A stretch of 64,000 nt of DNA from Erwinia piriflorinigrans CFBP 5888 (GCF_001050515.1 NZ_CAHS01000015.1:868001-932000); one strand, 5' to 3'; shown: positions 41,813 to 51,473, counted from the stretch's first letter. Translations and numbers: made by a program. The notes: a model not told the origin generated them from the letters alone.

Positions 41813-43620
41813 ATCTGGCATGCCTGAGCCTTTGATGTGATGCTGCGTTGCGCTCACCGAACCTTACATGCCTCCCCTCCTCCTGCTCCTTTATACGCTT
41901 AATCCGCTCGATGGCAGACCGTGGCGGGGAGTTTGCTACGACCACATCGTTGACCGGCATCACGGCAACAAGGACCATCGTTCAAAAAACTCGCACGAAG
42001 GTAACAAACTATGTCCAGTGGCACCAAGAACTGAAAAATCGAGAAAAATAACTCTTTTAGCCTAAAAGAATAAAAATTACGATATTTATTACTAATATTT
42101 CACTACAGGAAGAATAAAAAACCATATCAATAATAAGAGTGATTTTTCAAACAGCCTTGCGAATTGACTTACTCAGGACGCCTTTATGTTAAGAAAAAAT
42201 TTTCATTCAACCCATCCTTGCAAATATCAGGCGTATGGAATTTTCACAGAATATAGCCCCTTAATACAAAATCGAGAGCCGCAAAAAAAAGCACAGGCAC
42301 ACTCTTTTTTTAATGATAATATCCGAACTCTTTATAACTTATTATTCGCTGTGCTTCCCCAAAAAAGCGACTTACCGGCCTATAATAAATTCCCGTTGCT
42401 CCATAACTTATCACCATCGGTTATTTTTTAACATCCTCGATAATCAATTTTAAAAACGGGATGATCATGTCTATTCTGTACTACTTCACTTCTGCGTTTA
42501 TACTATATAAAAAATCATTCTACCCTCGGAAATTAAACGCATCCGGCAAAAAATGCATCCGCACCCGGCGGATTTAATTAACCCTGATATAATGACCCAA
42601 TTTCATTTACGCTTCCCACCGTCAACATAAACATTACAGCATCTGAAAGAGTAAATCAGGTTTTATTCGGCTGCATTTAGCGCTGCATGCTCCTGGCATT
42701 TACGATAATGACAATCCTCAATCGCAATATATATTTTCGATATTGTTCTCACTTACTCTCTACATTGGCTAGTACCACGATTGTTAGAAATAAAGTCACC
42801 CTGTAAATCTTCGTAGTCTGGCCAGCACCGACATCAACAGCTCTGGAAAGAATAAAATCCGATTGAGAATTTGCGTGATTTTTATACATCGCACTGTGCC
42901 AGTCAGCCATTTTTCCGTCTCCCGCAGGTTTCTGCCTCTTCCCGCAAAAGTCACACGCCCCCCTTTTTCACTTAGCGATGGTATCAAAAAGTGACCTTGC
43001 CTGACTTAGCCTCCCCACATCCTACCCTATCAGGGCAGTAACGGCTGGAATACCCTTTATGGAAGACCTGTTAGCGAGAAATATGCCCGCCGCGCAATTA
43101 CCCTTTTTTCAGGATTAGCGGCAGACTCACTTCAGGAATTAACGCCAGTCTGTTGCCGGCCAGGTTACCCGGAAGTTAACAGATTAATACAGTAAATCCA
43201 TTAACCAATAATGATTATAATAATCACATTTACACCATGACTCATCATACCGATGTATTCAACCCGACGATAAACTATCCCTGAACGACACACTTCACGC
43301 ATCAGGCGTATCATTCATACCACCATCAAAAAGAGATTTCGACAACCAACAACTTTTTACTGATACTTTTTCTTACATCAAGAGAGATTATCTTTTCAAT
43401 CTCCAGACAGTAGACTGATGGCCACCCTCCCCTGCATAGGGCAACGACGAGCCGCTTTTGAATAAACCAAATTAAACGATATAAAAACAACCGCTCATCA
43501 AGAAAAATCAGAAAAGGCTGTTAAAAACGGCGAGATTAATATTTAAAGAGAGGATTAAAGCAGCCTCAACTTATAATTTACCAGACGATAACACAGTAAA
43601 CATCACTCCACATACGCATA
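41813..43620. other. Non-coding AT-rich flank upstream of pilin 1
   Basis: About 1.8 kb with no convincing gene. An 81-codon ORF at 42186-42431 and a 63-codon minus-strand ORF at 42796-42987 have no recognisable features and no counterpart in the duplicate, so they are not called. Conserved islands shared with the second flank suggest regulatory content or a leader RNA. Confidence 0.6.
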
Positions 43621-43649
43621 TTGGCAATCTTCTTATTGGTGCTTATACT
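43621..43649 (+). promoter_or_regulatory. Promoter of pilin gene 1
   Basis: TTGGCA (43621-43626), 17 bp, then TATACT (43644-43649). The same arrangement, with identical -10 and spacing, precedes pilin 2, which supports it by duplication conservation. It implies a ~150-nt leader. Confidence 0.7.
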
Positions 43650-43805
43650 TTATTTCGCACAAGTCAGGAACTGTAAATGGCCTGCCCTGAATATAAGCTT
43701 AGAAACACAGCCTTTTCAGATAAAGTCCTTTCTTTTCTGTCGATTCGTTGTGTGTAGCGCAGTTTATTAACTCTCAAACTACTTACTTAAAGCGTGGTTA
43801 AACCT

Positions 43806-44321
43806 ATGCGTATTCATGTAATAAGTTTATTAATCGCAGGCAGTCTGGTTGCTGGCAATGCGGTGGCCGGGTCCGTAACTAATCCTATCGCGGTCCAGGC
43901 AACGGTGGTCCCCGGCTGCGTCCTCGGTAACGGCACCGCCGGCAGTGATAACTTCGGTACCATCAACTTTGGTAATGTCACCAGCCTCTCCACTAATGTT
44001 GACGTTCTAACCAACATAGGCACTGGTTCTATTCTTCTGACCTGCACGCCAGGCATCCCCGTGCAGATTGCCCTTGACGCTGGCCTCAACAGTGTCAGTA
44101 CCAGCACGCGACTGCTGAAAAACGGTGCCAATGTTTTGAGCTACCAACTTTACCAGGATGGCGGCCACACTATTGTATGGGGAACGGGATCTGATAGTTA
44201 TCACTTTACCTCCTTGCCTATTCCCTCTAACAGCAATATTTTTGCCAGGCTAAACTCCCAAGGCAGCTTCCCTGTTGCGGGTGTCTATACCGATACGGTA
44301 ACAGCAACGATCAGTTGGTAA
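43806..44321 (+). CDS. Csu-type (spore coat U domain) fimbrial pilin 1
   Basis: A 171-residue secreted protein. Residues 1-~21 form a signal peptide cleaved after NAVA. The mature protein starts GSVTNPIAVQATVVPGCVLGNG, with the cysteine pair Cys in PGCVLG and LTCTPG, and ends TDTVTATISW, typical of the SCPU/CsuA-B pilin fold whose last strand serves donor-strand exchange. It should polymerise into the fimbrial shaft via the chaperone and usher downstream. ATG 43806 fits the signal peptide. It has its own promoter and a hairpin after it, so it is probably monocistronic. Pilin 2 is a clear paralogue. Confidence 0.88.
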   Translation: MRIHVISLLIAGSLVAGNAVAGSVTNPIAVQATVVPGCVLGNGTAGSDNFGTINFGNVTSLSTNVDVLTNIGTGSILLTCTPGIPVQIALDAGLNSVSTSTRLLKNGANVLSYQLYQDGGHTIVWGTGSDSYHFTSLPIPSNSNIFARLNSQGSFPVAGVYTDTVTATISW

Positions 44322-44427
44322 ATAACGCTGGCCATGACAAAACAAGATTGCCCGACACATTATCACGCTCGTACAGAGCAATAACCTGACCGGGTAACGT
44401 CAGGCGTTTGTCTGGCTGACGACTCAA

Positions 44428-44460
44428 GGGCTGGGCGCGGTGGCTCATCGCGCCCAGCCC
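44428..44460 (+). terminator. Hairpin after pilin 1
   Basis: GGGCTGGGCGCG and CGCGCCCAGCCC form a perfect 12-bp stem with a 9-nt loop. No T-run follows, so termination may be partial, but it should at least stabilise the pilin 1 mRNA end. Confidence 0.7.
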
Positions 44461-46305
44461 TGTCAGCTGCGGCCATGTGCCGTACCGTCATGTGATGTTT
44501 ACCGTTCTCCCTCGCTTTCACTATCCCTGGTTAAGGCTGACAGACCACCTCTGACAAACTCTGTCCGCTTTGCACTGTGGATGTTTATCCTCATTCGCTT
44601 CCTCCCCTCCTCCCACATTAGCCCTGCGCTTGATCAGCCCGGTGGCAGACTGTGGCACACGCACTGGCTACAACTGCGTCATTTTGACGGCTACCACCAC
44701 GGCAACAAGGATCAGATTTCAGAAATCTGCATGAAGGTAACAAATTATGTATAACAGTTGAAATGACTAAAATACAACAACTCATTGGAATTTTAATCTA
44801 CTTTAAAATAAATTTCGTTATTGTTAACCAAAAAATACAACGACATCAAAACAAATAACTGTGAAGTTAATAGGGCTAAATTTTTCATCCTGTTGAGCTA
44901 ATTACCAATAGCAATCTCATGTATATCAAGAAAAACTTACTATTAAAGCCCATTTATTCATATTCAGTGCAAGTCCCTTTCACAGGATAAAACCTTTTCC
45001 TGCGAAATGATCACTGGAAAAATGCATACCTCCCTTTCAAATTATATTGCCCAAACCCAGCAGAACTAAATGCTGACAGTTAAAAAATGGCCCGTCAATA
45101 ACGGCACGCTGTAATGGCTAACAGCCCCCTGCCATCCAATAATAACTACGTTACTCTGGGCTACCACCCTTTATTTAAAGTCACTGTACATCATAAGATC
45201 TAACACTTGTTCTAAAATCCATTACCAGGAAAAACTTTTGCATTCACAAAAAAACCATTCATGGAAGGAGATAACTTAAAAAAATAGTTTGACATAATGA
45301 CTATTGCACTCAACTGAATTAAACTTTATAACACTGTTACTGAAACCATTTAAAGAATCATAGTAAACTGCATTTAATAATAGCTTTTAAATAAGAGACA
45401 ATGATAAAAATGCAGTTACTGACATGACTATTGAATATCATTTCCTGTTGTAAATCCCTCCCCCACCAGTACCACAGACGTTAGAGAGACAGTAACAGAA
45501 AAACATCATTAGCCCGGTCGAAATTGGCAGCAACCGTTCAGGATAGATAAAAATCCAATTGAGACATTTCACAAAACTTGCATGCTAACCGATATAACTC
45601 AGATAAACCTCATTCGGATTTTCGCCCTCTTTCTCCCCGGCACAAGGATAAACGTCATTTTTTTACTTAACGCTGGTACCAAAACCCCTAATTCCCTGCT
45701 TCAGCCTGCGGGATTCTGACTTTATTGCACCTGAAACTACTGCATATGTCCACACTGTCAGGCCGTTCGTGGTGAGTTTTTCTGTTCCGAACGTGAAATA
45801 TTTTGCCATTTTGATGGCAGATTCTGCCCAGATCATGAACGCAAGTCCATTGCATCCCACCGTCGAAACAATTACATTAATTTATTGACCACATTGAATA
45901 CTAATATGATGCCAATGAACCAATCGGAATGACGGACATGACTGAATGCGTTAACTAGCTATTATTATTAGCCATAAAAGAGTATTGTCACTGTTTATTT
46001 ACCACCCAAAAAATGATTTATTTATCTTGGTTTTAATGATACAAGCCCGCCCGCCCCCCCGAAAAGCCACTCAATAAAAAACAAAAAATACACGCCCCCA
46101 ACTTATGATTAGAGATTAGGAATAATGAACGGGAATAATCAAATTAAAACGAAATTTATTTAAGATAAAATAAACGATTGTCATTAAACAATACAGAATC
46201 AACCAAGAAGAAGGAGAATTTATTAATCCCATCCCCCTCTAACCCTCAATCAAACTACACCCCAATTTAATCTGACGAGTGCAGGAACAATGATTATGCA
46301 GCATA
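44461..46305. other. Non-coding AT-rich flank upstream of pilin 2
   Basis: About 1.85 kb with no convincing gene. A 65-codon minus-strand ORF at 45663-45860 lies in a less AT-rich patch and could be a decayed coding fragment, but it has no clear ribosome-binding site or counterpart in unit A. Otherwise only the islands shared with unit A stand out. Confidence 0.6.
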
Positions 46306-46334
46306 TTGTCAGCCGACGATCTGGTGCTTATACT
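46306..46334 (+). promoter_or_regulatory. Promoter of pilin gene 2
   Basis: TTGTCA (46306-46311), 17 bp, then TATACT (46329-46334). It is the duplicate of the pilin 1 promoter; the leader to the ATG is ~160 nt. Confidence 0.7.
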
Positions 46335-46502
46335 CACTTTCGCACAAGCCAGGAAACGTAATGATACCTTTCCCTTAATACCAACTGGAAACAGAGTCTG
46401 TCTTGGTCAAGGGTGATATTTTTTTCAGTCGGTTAGCCGCGTGCAACGGAGTTTATTCACTTTCAACGAGCTAATTAGTTAACTTAAAGCGTGGTAAATC
46501 CT

Positions 46503-47024
46503 ATGCGTAATCGTGTAATGAGTGGTTTATTGATCGCAGGCACTCTGGTCTCTGGTAATGCGGTGGCTGGTTCCGTCACTAACCCTATCGCCGTTCAGGC
46601 AACGGTCGTCCCTGGCTGTGTGCTTGGTATTCCCGGTAATAGCGCTTCTACTAACTATGGCACCATCGACTTCGGCAACGTCACCAGTCTCAGCACTAAC
46701 GTTGATGTCACGACCAGCAATGGCGCTGGTAACATCATTTTAACTTGTACACCGGGCATCCCCGCTTCTATTGCCCTGGACGCGGGTTTAAATAGCTCCA
46801 GTACCACCGCGCGACTGCTTAAAAGTGGTACCAATACTCTGAGCTACCAGCTTTTCCAGAATCCCGCCCGCACTGTCGCGTGGGGAACAGGATCCAACGC
46901 GTATAACTTTGTTACGCTGCCCGTATCTTCTCAAACCACCATCTACGCAAGGCTGAATTCCCAAACAAGCTACCCTGCTGCGGGCACCTATACCGATACG
47001 GTAACGGCAACCATCAGTTGGTAA
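46503..47024 (+). CDS. Csu-type fimbrial pilin 2
   Basis: A 173-residue secreted pilin highly similar to pilin 1 over its whole length (same signal peptide ending NAVA, GSVTNPIAVQATVVPGCVLG, FGNVTSLSTNVDV, LTCTPGIP, and TYTDTVTATISW). Differences cluster in surface loops, e.g. after VLG and in the NPARTVAWG stretch. It should be a second shaft subunit or an antigenic variant. ATG 46503 has the same context as pilin 1 and the chaperone. A 12-bp hairpin lies downstream before the chaperone gene. Confidence 0.88.
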   Translation: MRNRVMSGLLIAGTLVSGNAVAGSVTNPIAVQATVVPGCVLGIPGNSASTNYGTIDFGNVTSLSTNVDVTTSNGAGNIILTCTPGIPASIALDAGLNSSSTTARLLKSGTNTLSYQLFQNPARTVAWGTGSNAYNFVTLPVSSQTTIYARLNSQTSYPAAGTYTDTVTATISW

Positions 47025-47165
47025 ACGGCTATGACCATCAACAAGGAAGCGACAGCACCTGCTGATCTTTACAAGCATTCATAACGATATTTTGCTGTCA
47101 CTAAACTGTTTTTATCAGGTCAAGTCTTCAGTGAGCGGTATCTGATACTGAAGAGTCATGGCAGA

Positions 47166-47193
47166 AGCTGGATACCCCGCAGGGTATCCAGCT
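47166..47193 (+). other. Hairpin between pilin 2 and the chaperone gene
   Basis: AGCTGGATACCC and GGGTATCCAGCT form a perfect 12-bp stem with a CGCA loop and no following T-run. In fimbrial operons such elements often leave pilin mRNA more abundant than that of the assembly genes; that role here is inferred. Confidence 0.65.
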
Positions 47194-47244
47194 ATGGCAA
47201 AGCAGGTAACAGCAACAGGCTCCTTGACTGACCACATCGTGCCC

Positions 47245-47319
47245 GACTGAACACTCAAAACACCCTTGCTCCGGTAAGGACCTTCGCTGATAGGCTTTTG
47301 GCAACTACTGGCTGGTAAA
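47245..47319 (+). pseudogene. Probable 3' remnant of a third pilin gene
   Basis: Bases 47245-47319 align with the 3' end of pilin 2: GACTGAAC-CTCAAA, CCCTTGCTCCGG, ACCT, GATAGG, GGCAAC, then TGGTAAA. In the matching frame the end reads DRLLATTGW-stop against DTVTATISW-stop. The remnant abuts the chaperone start. The match is short, with indels, so this is moderate evidence for a lost pilin copy. Confidence 0.5.
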
Positions 47320-47324
47320 TACCT

Positions 47325-48110
47325 ATGAAACTGATAAATAATTTTTTTTCTGGAACATTATTGCTCATTGCTCTGTTTCCTCCACTCACTCTGGCAGCGG
47401 CTTCTGTATTGGTATGGCCAATTTATCAAAAAATTGATGCTGACCAACAGGGATCGGCCCTCTGGTTGGAAAATCAAGGCAGCCAAGCGGTGGATCTCCA
47501 GATACGCGTCCTGGCCTGGCAACAACAGGATCAGAACGATCGTTTCGCCGAACAACAAACGGTCGTCGCCAGCCCCCCTTTCGCTCATGTGCCTGCTGGC
47601 CAACGCCAAATGGTACGTTTAATACGCACCGGCACGGTGCCCGCCGGTAAAGAGGAGGCTTTTCGAGTGATCATTGATGAAATTCCAGGCGTTAAACCCA
47701 CAGCAGCACCGCAGCGTGTGGGCATCAACGTACAGATGCGTTATTTACTGCCCCTATTCCTGAACGGAGAAGGCCTGCACTCTACCTCAGACTCTGGTAT
47801 GAATATTAATGCCCCTAACAGCACACAACCCCTGCTCACTTGGGCGTTGACACAGCGCGCGGGGCAAACGTGGCTCACTGTGCATAACCAGGGAGCAGTC
47901 CATGCCAGGCTAAGTAATGTTTTCTGGGGCCGCAGCAATCAGCAAAACCAGGCGACATTCAATGTGTCAAATGGATACCTCGGCTATGTGCTACCGGGGC
48001 AAAAAATGGCCTTTCCGTTAGCGGGAAGTCGCTCGGTACCCTCCGGCCAGACCCTCTATGCCCAACTGCAAGATAATACCCCTCCAGTCGCCATTAAGAA
48101 TGCCCTATGA
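47325..48110 (+). CDS. Periplasmic fimbrial chaperone, Csu (archaic) class
   Basis: A 261-residue chaperone with a signal peptide (residues 1-~24, ending LTLA). The two-domain immunoglobulin-like fold shows ASVLVWPIYQKI at the mature start, then AGQRQMVRLIRTG and AFRVIIDEIPG, the strand used to hold pilins. It matches the CsuC-type rather than FGL/FGS chaperones. It delivers pilins to the usher. The stop overlaps the usher start (ATGA). The start context TGGTAAATACCTATG resembles that of both pilins. Confidence 0.87.
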   Translation: MKLINNFFSGTLLLIALFPPLTLAAASVLVWPIYQKIDADQQGSALWLENQGSQAVDLQIRVLAWQQQDQNDRFAEQQTVVASPPFAHVPAGQRQMVRLIRTGTVPAGKEEAFRVIIDEIPGVKPTAAPQRVGINVQMRYLLPLFLNGEGLHSTSDSGMNINAPNSTQPLLTWALTQRAGQTWLTVHNQGAVHARLSNVFWGRSNQQNQATFNVSNGYLGYVLPGQKMAFPLAGSRSVPSGQTLYAQLQDNTPPVAIKNAL

Positions 48111-50482
48111 GAAAAAACATTCTGGTACCCACCCAACTGGCAACAATGGTGATGCTTTCGCTATGGACGCGTGACCTGATGGCTGCCGATTATGGCCAGC
48201 TTCCTGCCGCACCGCACGCGGCCAACAGCATGTCCACCAGCTACATACTCTATCTGACGCTGGTGGTAAACGGGCGGAGCGACGATCGATTGACGCAGGT
48301 CGAGGTGCACGGCAGTCAGTATCTGGTCCCCGCTGATGCGCTGCAACGCATGTATGTTCGCGCAAATTCAGCCAGCGGCAAGGTGGATGTTATCACCCTG
48401 CCGCAGGTCACCACCCATTATGACAGTGGGCAACAGCGACTGGTCATGACCGTACCGGAAAACTGGCTGCCGATACAAATGGTTGGCAAACAATCGCTCA
48501 TAGGCTACCAGCAAGCAGAAAGCGGTAACGGACTGCTACTGGGCTATGATAGCTACAGCCTGCATACCCGAGGGGGACAGAGCACAACAAATACCTGGCT
48601 GGAGCAGCGCCTGTTCAGTTCGGCAGGAAGTCTGTCAAATACCGGTACCTGGCGTAACAACTGGTCAAAGAACTCTGAGACCAATATACGTGAGGGCTAT
48701 CTTCGTTATGACACCAACTGGAAATATAACGACGAGAAAAATATGATCGCCTGGCAGGTTGGGGATGTGATCAACAATTCCCTGACCTGGAGTAATTCAA
48801 CGCGCATCGGCGGTCTTCGCATCGCGCGCAATTTCAGCGTTCGCCCCGATCTGATTACCTATCCGCTAATGAACCTGTCAGGAACGGCTGCGGTGCCTGG
48901 TAGCGTCGATCTGTTTATCAATGGTTCAAAAGCCAGCAGCAACGAACTGAATGCCGGTCCCTTCACTCTGACCAGTGTGCCTTATATCAATGGCGCAGGC
49001 GAGGCCACGGTGGTCACTACCGATGCGTTGGGGCGACGGGTTTCGACCAGCATACCGTTTTATGTGTCTAACCAACTTTTGCAAAAAGGTCTGAGCGATT
49101 TCGATTTTACCACTGGTGCGATACGTAGAAATTATGGTAGCAGCAGCGCCGACTATGGTGAAGGGGTAGCCAGTGGGATCTGGCGCTATGGTCTTAATGA
49201 TAAGCTCACCCTGTCAGCGCATGGCGAAGGAGCCAGAGGACTCGGTCTCGCTGGCATAGGCAGCGATATGGTCGTTGGCCGCTGGGGAACATTGAGCGTG
49301 GCCTGGAGCCAAAGCCAGGCCAATAACAACGGTTCACAGTTAGTCACCGGCTACTCCTACAATACCAACCTGTTCAGTATCGCCTTGCAGCATCAACAGC
49401 GCACCGATGGTTACAGCGATATCAGCACACTGGGCACCAGCGTACAGCTCAGCCGCCAGTCCGATCAGGCGACTCTCTCTCTGATAGTACCGGGCGAAGG
49501 TAATGGTACTTTAGGACTGGGATACTTTGATGTTCAAGCCCGTGACAATAGCCATACCCGGCTGGCCAATGTGTCATGGAGCCGCAGCCTGTGGGGCGAT
49601 ACCAGTTTATATGTGGCCCTCAATAAAACGCTGGGTGAAAGCGGTTATAGCGGACTGATGCAGATAAACATTCCGTTGGGCCAGGACCGTAACGCCACCG
49701 TCGGGCTTCAGCGTAACAATAGGGGGAATTACGTTGAGCGCGTAACCATGAGTCAAAGCACACCGTTAGCAGGTGGCTTGGGCTGGAACCTGGCTTACGA
49801 TCACGGTAATACCGATTACCACCAGGCCGATATCGGCTGGAAGTCCCCGTATGCGACCCTGAGCGGAGGCGTGTTTGGCGAGGGAAGCAACAACAGCCAG
49901 TGGGCAGATTTAAGCGGTTCAATCATCTATATGGATAACGCGTTATTTGCCTCTAATAAGATTTATGACTCGTTTATTTTGGTCAGTACCAGCGGCTACC
50001 CGGATATTCCAGTTAACTTTGAAAATCAGCTGGCAGGTAAAACGGATAGCAGGGGCCATCTGCTTATTCCATCGGTAACATCCTGGTATCCGGCAAAACT
50101 GGGTATCGATCCGCTGAATTTACCGCTGGATATCTCTACGCCAACAGTCGACAAGACTGTCTCCGTACGCGAGGCCAGCGGCACGCTGGTGGAATTCCCG
50201 GTTAAGCGTGTTCGCTCGGTGACCTTAACGCTGCAAGACCAAAACCACCAGCCGCTCCCGGTGGGTACCCTCGTCACTGAAACGCACAGCGGTCAAACCG
50301 CGGTGGTGGGTTATGACGGTAAAACCTGGTTCAGCCAGCTGGGGACCGATAATGAAATTGTGGTACAGCTACCGCAGGGCAACTGCCATCACAGCTTCAC
50401 GCTCCCGGAACATAACAGCCAGCAAAATATGTTAGCGCCGTTTATTTGCTCTCTGCCCGCAACTCAGGAAACCCACCTATGA
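48107..50482 (+). CDS. Outer-membrane fimbrial usher, Csu (archaic) class
   Basis: A 791-residue usher with a signal peptide (residues 1-~26). The plug/barrel includes FSVRPDLITYPLMNLSG (in the ARNFSVRPDL block), VPGSVDLFINGSKASSNEL, GPFTLTSVPYINGAGEA, and VVTTDALGRRVS. The barrel strands follow, and the C-terminal domain ends with a cysteine pair (NCHHSF...PFIC). It secretes and assembles the pilus and anchors it in the outer membrane. Length fits CsuD-type ushers. The gene overlaps the chaperone and the tip adhesin by 4 nt each, so the three assembly genes are co-translated. Confidence 0.9.
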   Translation: MRKNILVPTQLATMVMLSLWTRDLMAADYGQLPAAPHAANSMSTSYILYLTLVVNGRSDDRLTQVEVHGSQYLVPADALQRMYVRANSASGKVDVITLPQVTTHYDSGQQRLVMTVPENWLPIQMVGKQSLIGYQQAESGNGLLLGYDSYSLHTRGGQSTTNTWLEQRLFSSAGSLSNTGTWRNNWSKNSETNIREGYLRYDTNWKYNDEKNMIAWQVGDVINNSLTWSNSTRIGGLRIARNFSVRPDLITYPLMNLSGTAAVPGSVDLFINGSKASSNELNAGPFTLTSVPYINGAGEATVVTTDALGRRVSTSIPFYVSNQLLQKGLSDFDFTTGAIRRNYGSSSADYGEGVASGIWRYGLNDKLTLSAHGEGARGLGLAGIGSDMVVGRWGTLSVAWSQSQANNNGSQLVTGYSYNTNLFSIALQHQQRTDGYSDISTLGTSVQLSRQSDQATLSLIVPGEGNGTLGLGYFDVQARDNSHTRLANVSWSRSLWGDTSLYVALNKTLGESGYSGLMQINIPLGQDRNATVGLQRNNRGNYVERVTMSQSTPLAGGLGWNLAYDHGNTDYHQADIGWKSPYATLSGGVFGEGSNNSQWADLSGSIIYMDNALFASNKIYDSFILVSTSGYPDIPVNFENQLAGKTDSRGHLLIPSVTSWYPAKLGIDPLNLPLDISTPTVDKTVSVREASGTLVEFPVKRVRSVTLTLQDQNHQPLPVGTLVTETHSGQTAVVGYDGKTWFSQLGTDNEIVVQLPQGNCHHSFTLPEHNSQQNMLAPFICSLPATQETHL

Positions 50483-51426
50483 GTTATCCACGGATTTTGC
50501 CACTTCTTCTCTTAACCTTCCTGCTGAGTCTGGTCGGAAAGAGCTACGCCGCCTGTACCGCTGCCAGCGGCAGCGCGAGTTTCGGATCAATCAGCTCGCT
50601 TGCCCTGGAGACCACGCCACAAAGCGTCACGGTCACCAACACGTTCGGTTGTACCGGCCTTAGTGCACTCTTTGAACTGGCTCCAGACAACTTGCTCAAC
50701 GCCACTTTTCTCACTTCAGCCAATGCCAGTGGTAATACCCCACGCCTGTATAACGCCATCACCGGCACCTATGTGCCTTATTCGATTTGTAATAACACCA
50801 CCTGCTCGTCAAACTATACCCTGGGCAGTACGATAAACTGGTATGGCAATGCGTTGACGGCACTGCTCAACTCTTCGACTGCCAACCTGCCAATTACGCT
50901 GGTAACCAGTAGTGCCGTTAACGTTCCGGCCGGTGTTTATAGCGATATGCTAACGCTCCAATGGAATTACAACATTTGTGCCGGCGTATATCCTCTGTGT
51001 AACTACACAAACGGCACGCCAACCACCTCGATAGCGGTGACGCTGATTGTGCTGAATGATTGTCATATCGTGAGTACGCCAGACGTAAATTTCGGTAGCG
51101 CCGGCCTACCTTCGCAGTTCAACACTGTCACCAGTGACGTCAACGTGCGCTGTACGCTAAATGCCAACTACGGGGTCACCCTTATCAGCAACAATAGCAG
51201 CGATGGCGACTGGCGACAGATGAGTTCCAGCGGAAGTAGCGGCACCCACTACCTGCAATATCAGGTCAGGGATGCCCAGGGGAATGTCATTACAACAGAC
51301 AGCCAAAGTTTTGTCGGCAGCGGCACACCACAATCCATCCCTTATACGTATGTGATGAATCCCAATCAGACCTTGCAACCCGCAGGGACTTACACGGATA
51401 CCATTATTGTCACCGTAAGCTACTAG
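50479..51426 (+). CDS. Two-domain tip adhesin, Csu class (CsuE-like)
   Basis: A 315-residue secreted protein: signal peptide 1-~24 (ending KSYA), then two spore coat U-like domains, the first starting ACTAASGSASFG and the second after residue ~190 (NDCHIVSTPDVNFGSAG). The C-terminus TYTDTIIVTVSY is a donor strand like the pilins. In A. baumannii, CsuE is the tip subunit that sticks to hydrophobic surfaces; this fits by position and architecture. ATG 50479 overlaps the usher stop. It is followed by a 12-bp hairpin convergent with nudK. Confidence 0.86.
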   Translation: MSYPRILPLLLLTFLLSLVGKSYAACTAASGSASFGSISSLALETTPQSVTVTNTFGCTGLSALFELAPDNLLNATFLTSANASGNTPRLYNAITGTYVPYSICNNTTCSSNYTLGSTINWYGNALTALLNSSTANLPITLVTSSAVNVPAGVYSDMLTLQWNYNICAGVYPLCNYTNGTPTTSIAVTLIVLNDCHIVSTPDVNFGSAGLPSQFNTVTSDVNVRCTLNANYGVTLISNNSSDGDWRQMSSSGSSGTHYLQYQVRDAQGNVITTDSQSFVGSGTPQSIPYTYVMNPNQTLQPAGTYTDTIIVTVSY

Positions 51427-51442
51427 CCGTTCAGGTCAGGCG

Positions 51443-51472
51443 GGTCGGCAAGCCCCCACAGGCTTGCCGACC
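51443..51472. terminator. Hairpin between the tip adhesin gene and nudK
   Basis: GGTCGGCAAGCC and GGCTTGCCGACC form a perfect 12-bp stem with a 6-nt loop between two convergent genes; there is no clear T-run on either side. Confidence 0.65.
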
Positions 51473-51473
51473 G

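Larger units (their letters stand above)
41771..44321 (+). repeat. Fimbrial duplication unit A (flank + pilin 1)
   Basis: This segment is a diverged tandem copy of 44426-47024. Matching islands include the GGGCTGGG hairpin; the block ending GAAGGTAACAAACTATGT (~41996-42013, partner ~44736-44753); a ~26-base block at ~42962 (partner ~45658); the promoter; and the pilin gene. Offsets are about 2696-2737 bp. The stretches between islands no longer align by eye. Confidence 0.8.
44426..47024 (+). repeat. Fimbrial duplication unit B (flank + pilin 2)
   Basis: The partner of unit A. It begins with the hairpin after pilin 1 and ends with pilin 2. The order of conserved islands is the same, so it arose as a tandem duplication of flank plus pilin, followed by heavy divergence of the non-coding part. 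Confidence 0.8.

Noticed and set aside
42186-42431. 81-codon ORF in the pilin 1 flank
   Set aside because: No recognisable features, and no counterpart at the matching place in the duplicated flank; an AGGA upstream is likely chance.
42796-42987. 63-codon minus-strand ORF in the pilin 1 flank
   Set aside because: No recognisable sequence and not conserved in the duplicate.
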